Below, piece after piece: positions 21,650 to 32,251 of a stretch of 64,000 nt of DNA. Origin of the DNA: Gordonia sp. X0973 (lineage in GTDB: Bacteria > Actinomycetota > Actinomycetes > Mycobacteriales > Mycobacteriaceae); contig NZ_CP054691.1 of the NCBI RefSeq assembly GCF_013348785.1, forward strand, positions 2,046,001 through 2,110,000. Direction: 5' to 3'. Under the pieces are notes generated by a model. The model had not been told where the DNA came from. It made no database searches and was given only the letters and a program-made list of their open reading frames with translations. Numbering within the stretch: position 1 is the stretch's first letter; every line of letters starts with the position of its first letter. A program made the position numbers and the translations under genes.

Positions 21650-22732
21650 TCAGTCGAACTTCACCGCCGGCGGGCTCTGCGTCAGATCCACCTTGATCGA
21701 GACGTAGGCGTTGTCGGTATCCGACTTCGGGCCGCTTCGGGTCTGCACCGTGTACGGGAACGCGATCTTCGCCGAGTAGTAGGTCAACTGCGCGTCCAGT
21801 TCGTTGAAATTTCCGTCCCCCAGCGACTCGGGCATCACCGGCGGCGCCCATTTCGCGGTGTTGGGCAGCGCGTCGCCGTCGTCGATCCGGTTGGGGCAGT
21901 TCGCCGGCGCCAGATCCGTCGACCCCGCGCACTTGGCGATCGCGTCGCGGACCGCCTGGTTGGCCGCGGCGTAGCCGGATTCGGTCACCTTGACGTCGAG
22001 GTCCGTCGTCATCATCGATGAGAAGCCGAGCAGGTCCTGCAGCGTCGCGATCCGGTCGCCGTCGACGCTGTAGTTCGAGGTGAGCGGCTCGATTCCCATC
22101 CAGCCGGGGAAGATGTAGACGGAGTCGCCCTTGGTCAGCGTCTTGCCGAGAACCTTGACGATCGGTGTGTCGAAGTAGTTCTTGATGTTCACCGCCGCGT
22201 TGTCGAGCTTCCAGGCGCGCCCCGACTTCTTCATGAACAGCGTGTCGTCGGAGGTCTTGTCACCGAACTTCACCGAGACGTGCACCGATCCGATCGAGAT
22301 CTGCGGACCCTTGGCCGTCGAGTCACTCAGGATCCGGATATCGCTGATCGGCGCCTTCGCGATCTGCTTCTTGAGCGCCTCGTCGGTCAGCAGTTCCGTC
22401 GAACCGGGCTGCGAGGCACCATAGGACAGGGCCGTCTTAGCGTCGCCGCGCTGCAATGCCTCCAAATAGCCCTTGACGGCGTCGCCGGCGGGCGCGGACC
22501 GGTTCAACATGCCGACCGCGACGATGGCGCCGACGCCGATCAGCAGGACGACGACGAGGCCGATGACCGCGCCGATGATCCACTTCGTGGAACTGTTCTT
22601 GGGCGACGGCGGTCCCACCGGCGGATACGCGCCGGTCGGGAACCCGCCGGCGTGCGGCCCGGCCGGTGCCGACGCCGGCACCACCGGTTGCTCCCAGCCG
22701 GTCGGATTGCCTTGGGACGGCGGGTAAGTCAT
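21650..22732 (-). CDS. Membrane-anchored extracytoplasmic protein, DUF4878-like
   Basis: A 360-residue protein. Residues 1-48 are Pro/Gly-rich and cytoplasmic, residues 50-73 form one transmembrane helix ([21 protein letters not shown]), and the rest is extracytoplasmic. The segment starting [21 protein letters not shown] is typical of the DUF4878/NTF2-like folds used as ligand-free scaffolds on actinobacterial surfaces. A second domain with a Cys pair (KCAGS, NCPNR) follows. No function can be assigned. An AAGGA site precedes the ATG. Confidence 0.75.
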   Translation of the reverse strand: MTYPPSQGNPTGWEQPVVPASAPAGPHAGGFPTGAYPPVGPPSPKNSSTKWIIGAVIGLVVVLLIGVGAIVAVGMLNRSAPAGDAVKGYLEALQRGDAKTALSYGASQPGSTELLTDEALKKQIAKAPISDIRILSDSTAKGPQISIGSVHVSVKFGDKTSDDTLFMKKSGRAWKLDNAAVNIKNYFDTPIVKVLGKTLTKGDSVYIFPGWMGIEPLTSNYSVDGDRIATLQDLLGFSSMMTTDLDVKVTESGYAAANQAVRDAIAKCAGSTDLAPANCPNRIDDGDALPNTAKWAPPVMPESLGDGNFNELDAQLTYYSAKIAFPYTVQTRSGPKSDTDNAYVSIKVDLTQSPPAVKFD

Positions 22733-22818
22733 CGATGTCCTTTCGAAGACAGGTGGCGCGGTCAGCGCGATCGCTCACCATCCAAGCACCCGCCCGCGGA
22801 TGATCGGCACGGGGTCGG

Positions 22819-24177
22819 CTACCCGCCGAACGCGGCGCCCCGTTCCCGGTCCAGGTGGGTCTGCGACTTGTTGCGCAGGAAGAAGACGTAGACGACGAGC
22901 GACGCGCCGATGGTCACCACGACATACGCGATGAACCAGGACACGTGATGGCTCCTGGTCGCCGCCTCGTAGAGCATCGGCGCGGTGCCGCCGAAGACCG
23001 AGTTGGCCAGGGCGTAGCCGATCCCCACCCCCAGCGCGCGGACGTGCGACGGGAAGAGTTCGGCCTTCACCAGCGCGTTGATCGACGTGTAACCGGTGAT
23101 GATGATGTAGCCGAGGCAGACCATCGCCAGCGAGCCGATCGCGACGGACACCGTCGGCAGATAGGTGATGAGGAAGTACGTGTAGAGCACTCCGCCGACG
23201 CCGAAGAACACCAGCATCGGTTTGCGGCCGACCACGTCGCTGATCAGCCCGCCGATCGGCTGGATCACCATGAGGAAGATCAGGCCGATCAGGTTGATCC
23301 ACGTCGCGGTCATCGCGTGATCCGCGTAGGCCGTCTTCACGATGGCCGGCGCGGTGACGCTGTACACGTAGAACGCCAGCGTCCCGCCCATCGTGATCAG
23401 GAAGCACAGCACCAGCGGGCGCCAATAGCCGGTGAGCAGCTCCCGCATCGATCCCGACGACGTGTCCTCGCCGTCGCGCACGGCCGCCAGCTGCTCGTCG
23501 GACAGGGATTCGTCCATCGTGCGCCGCAACCAGAACACCACGATGGCCGCGATGCCGCCGATGAAGAAGCCGATGCGCCAACCGAACTCGTGCAACTGGT
23601 CCTTGGTGAGCACCGACTGGAGGATGAGCAGGGTGAACTGGGCGAGCACGTGCCCGCCCACCAGGGTGACGTACTGGAACGACGAGAAGAAGCCCCGCCG
23701 CTCGCGGGTCGCCGCCTCGGACATGTAGGTTGCCGACGTGCCGTACTCGCCGCCCGTCGCGAATCCCTGCACCAGCCGGCAGAGCAACAGGATCAATGCA
23801 GCCGCGATACCGATCGTCTCCCGGCCCGGGATGACCGCGATGACGAAGGAGCACGCCGCCATGATCGTCACGCTCAGGGTCAGTGCGGCCCGTCGCCCGC
23901 GGCGGTCGGCGTAGCGGCCGAAGAACCACGAGCCGATGGGGCGCATCACGAAGGTCACCGCGAAGATCGCGTACACGTAGACCAGCGAGTTCTTGTCCGC
24001 CGGGTCGAAGAAGTGGCCTTCGAAATAGGTGGCGAACACGGTGTAGACGTAGACGTCGTACCACTCGACGAGGTTGCCGCTCGACCCCCGCAGCGTGTTC
24101 CAGATCGCCCGGCGGGTCTGCGCCTGCGACGACGTCGGCGGTGGGTGCGGCTGCATCGTGTCGTCGGTGGCGGTCAT
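22819..24177 (-). CDS. MFS transporter, metabolite:H+ symporter (MHS) family
   Basis: A 452-residue 12-helix permease. Features of the MHS family (ShiA, KgtP, ProP): GNLVEWYDVYVYTVFATYF near the first helix, RPIGSWFFGRYADRRGRR in loop 2-3, and VGGHVLAQFTLLILQ with ExGWRIGFFIGG-type EFGWRIGFFIGGI. The likely substrate is a mono- or dicarboxylate such as alpha-ketoglutarate or shikimate, but it cannot be read from sequence. A GAGGTG ribosome-binding site precedes the ATG. It lies 9 bp behind the flavodoxin-like gene. Confidence 0.87.
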   Translation of the reverse strand: MTATDDTMQPHPPPTSSQAQTRRAIWNTLRGSSGNLVEWYDVYVYTVFATYFEGHFFDPADKNSLVYVYAIFAVTFVMRPIGSWFFGRYADRRGRRAALTLSVTIMAACSFVIAVIPGRETIGIAAALILLLCRLVQGFATGGEYGTSATYMSEAATRERRGFFSSFQYVTLVGGHVLAQFTLLILQSVLTKDQLHEFGWRIGFFIGGIAAIVVFWLRRTMDESLSDEQLAAVRDGEDTSSGSMRELLTGYWRPLVLCFLITMGGTLAFYVYSVTAPAIVKTAYADHAMTATWINLIGLIFLMVIQPIGGLISDVVGRKPMLVFFGVGGVLYTYFLITYLPTVSVAIGSLAMVCLGYIIITGYTSINALVKAELFPSHVRALGVGIGYALANSVFGGTAPMLYEAATRSHHVSWFIAYVVVTIGASLVVYVFFLRNKSQTHLDRERGAAFGG

Positions 24178-24186
24178 CGATTCACC

Positions 24187-24639
24187 TCAGGCCATCAGCT
24201 GCGCGGCCACGGTGGCCCCGAGTTCCCAGCAGGCCTCGCGGTCGGCTTTCGTCGGCGCACCGGATACGACGACGAACTCGGCCGCCTTCTCCCAGCCGAG
24301 TCCCGTCGTGATCGTCGTGATCGCCTTCTGCGCCCCTTCGGTTCCCTGGTTGCCGTGCAGGTAGGCGCCGAACGGCCGGCCCCGCGTCGAGTCGAGGATC
24401 TGGTAGTAGGCGCAGTCGAAGGCGTGCTTCAACGCCCCGCTGATGTATCCGAGGTTGGCCGGGGTGCCCAGGAGATAGCCGTCGGCCTCCAGGAAGTCCG
24501 ATGCGGAGACCGACAGCGCGGCGCGGCGCACCACCTCGACGCCCTCGATGTCGGGATCGCCCGTCCCGGCGACGACGGCCTCGAACATCTCCTGGCAATG
24601 CGGCGACGGCGTGTGGTGGACGATCAGCAGTCGGGCCAA
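24187..24639 (-). CDS. Flavodoxin-like NAD(P)H oxidoreductase
   Basis: A 150-residue flavodoxin-fold protein: phosphate loop VHHTPSPHCQEMFEAV at the N-terminus, ADGYLLGTPANLGYISGALKHAFD for the isoalloxazine-binding region and RPFGAYLHGNQGT after. No ATG fits; TTG at 24639 is chosen because GGAGGGGGAG lies just upstream. Such proteins reduce quinones or act as FMN electron carriers; the partner is unknown. Confidence 0.78.
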   Translation of the reverse strand: MARLLIVHHTPSPHCQEMFEAVVAGTGDPDIEGVEVVRRAALSVSASDFLEADGYLLGTPANLGYISGALKHAFDCAYYQILDSTRGRPFGAYLHGNQGTEGAQKAITTITTGLGWEKAAEFVVVSGAPTKADREACWELGATVAAQLMA

Positions 24640-24706
24640 CGCTCCCCCTCCGGGATGTGCTTCACACTGTCGTGCTCGGCGGTGATTCGACGGTACGGCG
24701 ACGACC

Positions 24707-25264
24707 TCATGCCCGACCGGTAAACGCGAGCAGCCGATCGGCCGCACTGTCCGAGGCCGGTGTGAGCGCCGGGCCGAACAGCCCCTGGGCGCGCAACTCT
24801 TCGACCTCGGGCGCCGCGCTGTCCAGCAGGTACTCCACGACATCCGACGGCGGCTCCCACGCCGCACCGATCCCGACGCAGAGATCGCGGGCGTGCAACG
24901 CCAGCTCCGCCACCCGGATGGTCAGCAGGGAGTGCCCGGTGCGCCGGCCGGCACGGTGGTCGACGATCGCATCCAGGTCGGCCGTCTCGGCCGCCTCGTG
25001 GGCCATGCGCGCGTACTCCCAGAACCGGTCGAGCGGATCGGTGCCGACGTAATCGGTGTCGCGGGTCGCCGCGGTCTGTGCCGCCGTCGCACCGTCGAGC
25101 AGCATGGCGTAGCGGTGGCCGCCGCCGATCACGTGGTTGATCAACTCCCGGTTGGACCAGGTGCCGCAGCCGCCCGGCTCGTCCAGATCCGCGTCGGTGA
25201 CCCGCGTCAACACGGCGGCCCAGAACCGTTCCGCCTCCTCGATGGCACGGGCCTGGTCGATCAC
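24707..25264 (-). CDS. TIGR03086-like DinB/mycothiol-dependent maleylpyruvate isomerase family protein
   Basis: A 185-residue helical-bundle protein of the DinB/MDMPI superfamily. The metal-binding histidines typical of the group are in NRELINHVIGGGHRYAMLL, with the later VAELALHARDLCVGIG segment. Members are often mycothiol-dependent enzymes, consistent with a mycothiol-using actinobacterium, but a substrate cannot be given. The GTG start at 25264 overlaps the stop of the preceding gene (GTGA). Confidence 0.75.
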   Translation of the reverse strand: MIDQARAIEEAERFWAAVLTRVTDADLDEPGGCGTWSNRELINHVIGGGHRYAMLLDGATAAQTAATRDTDYVGTDPLDRFWEYARMAHEAAETADLDAIVDHRAGRRTGHSLLTIRVAELALHARDLCVGIGAAWEPPSDVVEYLLDSAAPEVEELRAQGLFGPALTPASDSAADRLLAFTGRA

Positions 25265-25758
25265 GGGGCTTCGGCCTCCCGCGCGGCTTCCGCCCGGTAC
25301 TGGGCGACGGCGGTCTTCATCATCTGTCGGGCACGACCGCGGTCGCCGGCGTAGTCGTAGGCGCGGGCGATGCGATAGGTGTTGCACCAGTCGTCGGGAT
25401 CGGCCTCCCACTCGGTGCGCACCTGTGCGAACAGCGCGTCGGCCGCCTCCCGTTCCAACCGTCCCGAGGGGCGGCGCGGCAGTTCGGAGACGTCGAGGTC
25501 GCGTCCGGCCGCGGCGGCGGCCGCCCCCAAGCGCTGGTGCCAGATGCCCGCGGCCAGCGTCTGGTAGACCATCCAGGCCCCCAGGAACGGCAGGATCAGC
25601 ACGCCGATGCCCATGCCGATCCCCACCGCCTTGCCGGAGGCGATCAACATGACCCCCATCCGTCCGAGGAGGACCAGGTAGACGAGCAGCGCGGTGACGA
25701 TCAGTCCGATCATCACCACGGTGGGCCGGGCGTCGCGCTTGCCGGGGTCGGCAGTCAT
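25261..25758 (-). CDS. Membrane protein with cytoplasmic TPR-like tail (Rv2772c type)
   Basis: A 165-residue protein with two transmembrane helices (VVMIGLIVTALLVYLVLLG and AVGIGMGIGVLILPFLGAW) and an Ala/Arg/Glu-rich cytoplasmic part that reads like a short helical repeat (CNTYRIARAYDYAGDRGRARQMM). Position next to dapB matches M. tuberculosis Rv2772c-Rv2773c. ATG at 25758 is preferred to a GTG at 25767 because AGGGG lies 8 nt ahead. Function unknown. Confidence 0.75.
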   Translation of the reverse strand: MTADPGKRDARPTVVMIGLIVTALLVYLVLLGRMGVMLIASGKAVGIGMGIGVLILPFLGAWMVYQTLAAGIWHQRLGAAAAAAGRDLDVSELPRRPSGRLEREAADALFAQVRTEWEADPDDWCNTYRIARAYDYAGDRGRARQMMKTAVAQYRAEAAREAEAP

Positions 25759-25769
25759 CGTCGCCACCC

Positions 25770-27682
<1,913 letters not shown>

Positions 27683-27695
27683 GTACGACACGATC

Positions 27696-27738
27696 CGAAT
27701 GCCCCGCGACGCCCTACCACGGTGTCGCGGGGCATTCG
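27696..27738 (+). terminator. Strong hairpin terminator after the SDR gene
   Basis: CGAATGCCCCGCGAC (27696-27710) pairs perfectly over 15 bp with GTCGCGGGGCATTCG (27724-27738), loop 13 nt, 13 bp after the stop codon. Confidence 0.8.
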
Positions 27739-27795
27739 TCGGTTGTGCGGTCGAGGCGGGACCGAATTGTGGCGACCGATCGGCATACTGGGGCG

Positions 27796-28563
27796 ATGGT
27801 CGGAACCATCAGATTCGCCGAGCGAACGTGGGAGGCGAAGTCGTCGACGACGGCCTACGTCATGACCTGGATCGCCGATCAGATCCCGCGCAGCGAGGAG
27901 GCCGGGCGACTGCGTGAGCTGGTCGAGGACAACGTGCTGTATCTCGACCTGTCCGAGCTGGACTCCGGACGGCGAATCGTCTCGCTGCTCTCCGATGACC
28001 TGCCCGCCCTCATCCGGACTATTCGCAGCGGAGACGGGCCGGCGTCTCCCGGACTAGCCGATTCCCTCGTCGACCTGCAGCAGGCTGCGCAAAGCCAACG
28101 TCGGCGCAACGATGCCGCGACACAGGCGGCGGTCGTGCGCAGCCAGCGAGACTACGCGGAAAAGCGAACACGCAGACGCCGCAGCGCCATCGTCGGGGGC
28201 ATCGGGACCACGGTCGGCGTGGCGGCACTCGGCGCGAGTGCCTACCTCGTCGGCGGGGCCTGGGACACCTGGGTGACGATCGCGCTGTTCGTCGCCCTCC
28301 TCCTACCCGTGATGGGAGCGGTCATGCTGGGCTTCTTCAGCATGATGCTGTCCGACGGCGGACCGAAGACGGCCGTCTACATCGCGCTCGTCATCGGGGT
28401 CATCGGTGTACCGCTGTCCGCAATCGCGGTGTATCTCGGCGCTGCCGCGTTGGCCTGGCGCGCGGACGGCCTGACCTTCTACTACCCGATCGTCGCGCTG
28501 GGAGTCGGCGCGCTGGTGGTCGCCTGTCTGGCCGGCCTCGCCGGCGTCCTCGCCTCGTCCTGA
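27796..28563 (+). CDS. Membrane protein of unknown function
   Basis: A 255-residue protein. Residues 1-130 are soluble and helical, with an Arg/Gln-rich segment (SQRRRNDAATQ, EKRTRRRRS) just before the membrane part. Four or so transmembrane segments follow (GGIGTTVGVAALGASAYLVG, TIALFVALLLPVMGAVML, TAVYIALVIGVIGVPLSAIAV, YPIVALGVGALVVACLAGLAGVL). I recognise no family. Start ATG 27796; a longer frame upstream runs through the terminator and is not credible. The left repeat array starts 4 bp after its stop. Confidence 0.65.
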   Translation: MVGTIRFAERTWEAKSSTTAYVMTWIADQIPRSEEAGRLRELVEDNVLYLDLSELDSGRRIVSLLSDDLPALIRTIRSGDGPASPGLADSLVDLQQAAQSQRRRNDAATQAAVVRSQRDYAEKRTRRRRSAIVGGIGTTVGVAALGASAYLVGGAWDTWVTIALFVALLLPVMGAVMLGFFSMMLSDGGPKTAVYIALVIGVIGVPLSAIAVYLGAAALAWRADGLTFYYPIVALGVGALVVACLAGLAGVLASS

Positions 28564-28567
28564 GAGT

Positions 28568-28714
28568 GGTCGAGTGGTCGCTTTGGGTGGTCGAGTGGTT
28601 GCTTAGGTGGTCGAGTGGATCCGAGTAATCGGTGGTCGAGTGGATCCGAGGCGCTAGCCAGATGGGTGGTCGAGTGGATCCGAGGCGCTAGCCGAGGAAC
28701 CGTATCGAGACCCC
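28568..28714 (+). repeat. Left GGTCGAGTGG repeat array flanking the HNH gene
   Basis: Five direct copies of GGTCGAGTGG start at 28568, 28589, 28609, 28634 and 28668. The last two are followed by a longer shared unit with GGATCC and GGCGCTAGCC. The copy at 28668-28713 is the left arm of a perfect 46-bp inverted repeat with 30584-30629. The array fills the gap between the membrane gene and the HNH promoter. Confidence 0.9.
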
Positions 28715-28789
28715 GGTGAGTCGACGTCGGATCGCACGTGTGCTGTGTCCAGAGCAATGTGTTGCGCACCTCACACCAGGTTGGTAGAA

Positions 28790-28805
28790 TAGAACGTATA
28801 TTCGA
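28790..28805 (+). promoter_or_regulatory. SOS-like box upstream of the HNH gene
   Basis: TAGAAC-GTAT-ATTCGA matches TCGAAC-N4-GTTCGA at 10 of 12 fixed positions. It lies 25 bp before the start codon. LexA control of 13E12/DUF222 genes is known in M. tuberculosis. Confidence 0.65.
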
Positions 28806-28830
28806 ACCGGGGTTGAGGGGGTGGATCCAA

Positions 28831-30537
28831 TTGACCGACGCGGCGGTGGCTGATGCGATGCCGGCGGTGTTGCCGGATTCGCCTCGGGAGTTGGCGGGGT
28901 TGATTGATGCCGCGATCACGAAACTGGGGTCTGCCTCGTTGGGGTTGGCCTCGGATACCGAAGTGACCGCGACGGTGGAGGTGCTGGAGCGGGCGTGGCG
29001 GCGCGCGGACGGGGTGAATGCGGCGTTGCTGGTGGAAGTGTCGGACCGGAATTTGTGGTTGGGGTATGCGACACCGCGGGCCTGGTACAGCGAATACCTG
29101 CGGTTGGGGCCAGGCGAGGCCAGGCGTCGGGAGGTGGTGGCCGAGGCGATCGGGGTGTGCACCGCGTTGACCGGGCAACCGTTGCCGCCCAAACGCGAAC
29201 CGTTGGCGGTGGCGGTCGCAGCCGGGGTGGTGTCGGGTGAGCATGTGCGGGTGATCGAACAAGTCCTGAACAAAATCCCGCACCAAGCCGACCCGCGGGA
29301 GGTGGCGGCGGCGGTGACGGTGTTGACCGAGGCCGCGAAGGCAGCCACCCCGAAAGACATGAACCGTCTTGGGCAACGGATCCTGGCCCACCTGGACCCC
29401 GATGGCACCCTGACCGACGACAGCGACCGGCACCGCCGCCGCAGCCTGCACCTGGGAGCCCAAGGCGCGGATTTGATGTCCAAACTCAGCGGGTATGTGA
29501 CACCCCAGGTCCGGGCCAAACTCGAAATACTGCTCGACAACTGGGGCAAACCCGGCATGAACAACCCCGACGACGACGAACACCGCATCACCGGCCCACT
29601 CGCCCTCATGACTCTCGACGCCACCGACCCCAACCCCACCACCGACCCTGACGGCACCACCACCGGCCGCGACACCACCGTGGCTGACGCGCGTCACCAT
29701 GCGTTGATACAGGCCCGGGGCCGCGACACCCGAACCTCGGCACAACGCGACCACGACGCCCTAGAAGCCGGGTTGGATTGGCTGCTGGGACACGAGGCGT
29801 TGGGGAAACCGGATCGGATCCCGGCCGAGGTGGTGATCACCATCGACGAACACGACTTGGCACGCCGCGCCGGAATCGGAGTGACCGCGACCGGCACCAT
29901 GGTGCCCATCGGTGACTTGATCCATCTGGCCGCCCACGCCACCCCGTGGTTGGCGGTCTTTCACCACCACACCCGCAGCGTGCTGAACTTCGGGCGCGGC
30001 CGGCGGCTGGCGACCAAAACCCAACGCCTGGCCCTGTTCGCCGCCGAACCCGGCTGCAGCAAACCCGGCTGCGGGCAACCGTTCTCCCGCACCCAAGCCC
30101 ACCACGCCACCCGCGACTACGCCCACGGCGGATCAACCAACGTGACCGACATGACCGGGGCCTGCGGCCGACACAACCGGGCCGTCGGTACCAAACCCGG
30201 CCAATGGGAAACCCACGTCTTCACCAACGGACCCCACACCGGACGCACCGGATGGCGACGCACCGGAACCGACCAACCCTTCCAGGTCAACCACACCCAC
30301 GACCCCCGCACCTACCTACACGGAACCGTATTCGACCCCAACCAGCACGACCACGACCAGGCCGCGGGCGACGACCAGACAACCAGCGCCGACGGTGACA
30401 CAGCGCCACCGACCACGCCGATAATGAAACGCATCCGACCCGACGAACACTGGGGACCACCACGAGTCGGGAATCCCGACACAATCGACCGGTCCTCACC
30501 AGTCGAAGCAGTGCTGGCCCTACTCGTCGCCGCTTGA
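28831..30537 (+). CDS. DUF222 and HNH endonuclease domain protein (13E12 repeat family)
   Basis: A 568-residue protein: an N-terminal DUF222 region (res ~20-330) and a C-terminal zinc-HNH nuclease with CSKPGCGQPFSRTQAHH, then STNVTDM and CGRHNRAVG. The family equals the multicopy M. tuberculosis 13E12 genes, whose function is unsettled. TTG at 28831 is chosen because GAGGGGG ends 9 nt upstream; ATG 28858 is the alternative. Base composition alternates: G/T-rich blocks around 28830-29260 and 29700-29950, C/A-rich blocks around 29270-29690 and 29970-30530. An SOS-like box precedes it and inverted repeat arrays enclose it, suggesting a mobile or conversion-prone unit. Confidence 0.88.
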   Translation: MTDAAVADAMPAVLPDSPRELAGLIDAAITKLGSASLGLASDTEVTATVEVLERAWRRADGVNAALLVEVSDRNLWLGYATPRAWYSEYLRLGPGEARRREVVAEAIGVCTALTGQPLPPKREPLAVAVAAGVVSGEHVRVIEQVLNKIPHQADPREVAAAVTVLTEAAKAATPKDMNRLGQRILAHLDPDGTLTDDSDRHRRRSLHLGAQGADLMSKLSGYVTPQVRAKLEILLDNWGKPGMNNPDDDEHRITGPLALMTLDATDPNPTTDPDGTTTGRDTTVADARHHALIQARGRDTRTSAQRDHDALEAGLDWLLGHEALGKPDRIPAEVVITIDEHDLARRAGIGVTATGTMVPIGDLIHLAAHATPWLAVFHHHTRSVLNFGRGRRLATKTQRLALFAAEPGCSKPGCGQPFSRTQAHHATRDYAHGGSTNVTDMTGACGRHNRAVGTKPGQWETHVFTNGPHTGRTGWRRTGTDQPFQVNHTHDPRTYLHGTVFDPNQHDHDQAAGDDQTTSADGDTAPPTTPIMKRIRPDEHWGPPRVGNPDTIDRSSPVEAVLALLVAA

Positions 30538-30583
30538 TGGTCGAGGGTCAACTCCTGTGCGCGCGTTGGTATTTCGACTCGCC

Positions 30584-30694
30584 GGGTCTCGATACGGTTC
30601 CTCGGCTAGCGCCTCGGATCCACTCGACCAACGCGTCTAGCGCCTCGGATCCACTCGACCACCGCGGGGACATCCCCGTGAGGAGCACTCGACC
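30584..30694 (-). repeat. Right repeat array, inverted relative to the left one
   Basis: Contains the 46-bp arm 30584-30629, identical in reverse complement to 28668-28713, and further inverted copies of the unit ending at 30660 and 30694. A small hairpin CGGGG-ACAT-CCCCG lies at 30665-30678. It ends 10 bp before the amidase stop codon. Confidence 0.9.
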
Positions 30695-30704
30695 ACCGCG
30701 CCCC

Positions 30705-32207
30705 CTATACCGCCGACAGGTGATGCTTCGGCTCGGCCGGGAAGCGCTCGATCCACGGCTGGGCCTCCTCCAACTGCGTCGCCAGTTGCAGCAGCGCCGC
30801 GTCGGCGCCGAGCGCGCCGTTGAACTGGACGCCCAGGGGCAGACCGTCGGCAGTCCAGTGGACGGGGACGGTGATCGCCGGTCGGCCGGTCAGATTCGCG
30901 AGCTGCGTATACGGGACCCAGCCGAGATTGTCGTCGATCATCTGGTCGATGACCCCGGTGCGGACCAACGCCTTTCCCGCGTGGACCCGGTGAACGACGC
31001 GGGCCGCGACCTGCAGCGGCACCGGTGTATCCAGCGAGCCGACCTTGATCGGCTCGCACGCGATGGTCGGGGTGAGGAAGAAGTCGTGATCGGCGTAGAA
31101 CCGCTCCATGGCGTAGGTGTACTCCTTCACCTGCCCGAGCGCCGCCATCAGCGCCGCGACGCCGCTGGCGCGGCCGATCTCGGCGACGGCCAGGGTGTCC
31201 GGCTCGAAGTCGGAGTCCTTCGCGCCCGTCCGCGCCTTGATCTCCGCTACCTGCCCTTCCAGTTGGGCGAACCAGATGGTCAGGAAGGTCTGCGCCAATG
31301 CCTTGTCGTCGTAGGGAGGCGCCACCTCCTCCACGACGTGGCCGAGGTCGGTCAGCAGCTCCGCCGTCGCGGTCATCGCCGCGACGGCCTGCGGATCGGC
31401 CTTGCCGGTGATGGCGGAATGCGCCGAGAACCCGATCTTCAACTTGCGCGGCTTCTTCTTGATCGCCTCGGCAAACTTTCGGGACGGCATCGCGGCCTGG
31501 TAGTCGGCGAACGGGGTGCGCCCGACGATGACGTCCATCAGACCGGCGGTGTCACGCACGGTGCGCGCCACTACCCCCTCGGTGGCCATGCCGAACATCG
31601 ACTCCCCCCGTTGCGGACCGTAGGGCGCGAGACCGCGACTCGGCTTGAGACCGACGAGACCGTTACAGGCCGCCGGAATCCTGATCGAGCCACCGCCGTC
31701 GTTGGCACCGGCCGCCGGCACGATGCCGGCCGCTACCGACGCCGCCGATCCGCCCGACGACCCGCCCGGGGTGCGCGAGGTGTCCCACGGATTGCGGCAC
31801 GGACCCCACAGCTTCGATTCGGTGATCCCCTTCGACCCCAGCTCGGGGGTGGCCGTCTTCCCGAAGATCACCAGACCCGCATCCAGGAACCGGTCGACAA
31901 GCAGCGCGTTCTCGGTCGCGACGTCGTTGCGCAGGGCCCGACAGCCCGCCGTCGTCGGGTATCCCTTGTACTCCTGGTGCAGGTCCTTGACGAGGAACGG
32001 GACCCCGGCGAACGGTCCGGTCAGGTCGCCCTTGACCTGCTCGTCGGCCTCGCGGTCGATATTGATGACGATCGCGTTGAGCTTTCCGTTGACCTGCCCC
32101 GCGCGTTTGCGCGCCAAGTCGAGCAACTCCTTCGGGGTGACCTGCTTGGCCGCGACCAGTTCGGCGAGTGCGGTCGCGTCGTGGCCCATGTATTCGTCGA
32201 GGTTCAT
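30705..32207 (-). CDS. Amidase (amidase-signature family)
   Basis: A 500-residue hydrolase with the complete Ser-cisSer-Lys triad: Lys in VPFLVKDLHQ, the Ser loop TPGGSSGGSAAS and the nucleophile region GSIRIPAA. It resembles bacterial amidases acting on carboxamides, cyclic amides and nylon-oligomer-type substrates; the real substrate is unknown. ATG at 32207 is fixed by TACGAT ending 7 nt upstream. It appears monocistronic. Confidence 0.88.
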   Translation of the reverse strand: MNLDEYMGHDATALAELVAAKQVTPKELLDLARKRAGQVNGKLNAIVINIDREADEQVKGDLTGPFAGVPFLVKDLHQEYKGYPTTAGCRALRNDVATENALLVDRFLDAGLVIFGKTATPELGSKGITESKLWGPCRNPWDTSRTPGGSSGGSAASVAAGIVPAAGANDGGGSIRIPAACNGLVGLKPSRGLAPYGPQRGESMFGMATEGVVARTVRDTAGLMDVIVGRTPFADYQAAMPSRKFAEAIKKKPRKLKIGFSAHSAITGKADPQAVAAMTATAELLTDLGHVVEEVAPPYDDKALAQTFLTIWFAQLEGQVAEIKARTGAKDSDFEPDTLAVAEIGRASGVAALMAALGQVKEYTYAMERFYADHDFFLTPTIACEPIKVGSLDTPVPLQVAARVVHRVHAGKALVRTGVIDQMIDDNLGWVPYTQLANLTGRPAITVPVHWTADGLPLGVQFNGALGADAALLQLATQLEEAQPWIERFPAEPKHHLSAV

Positions 32208-32214
32208 AGGCCCG

Positions 32215-32220
32215 ATCGTA
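32215..32220 (-). promoter_or_regulatory. -10 hexamer of a leaderless amidase promoter
   Basis: TACGAT ends 7 nt before the amidase ATG. Confidence 0.5.
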
Positions 32221-32251
32221 TCGACCCCAGCCGCGGATTCGGCGTGTTCAC

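Noticed and set aside
28568..28714. CRISPR array
   Set aside because: Repeat units are spaced irregularly at 20-34 bp, no spacers of constant length exist, an inverted set lies on the other side of one gene, and no cas genes are present.
28831..30537. Prophage or insertion-sequence transposase
   Set aside because: The gene is a DUF222/HNH protein with no transposase catalytic triad; no integrase, capsid or tail genes are nearby. A mobile character is only proposed.
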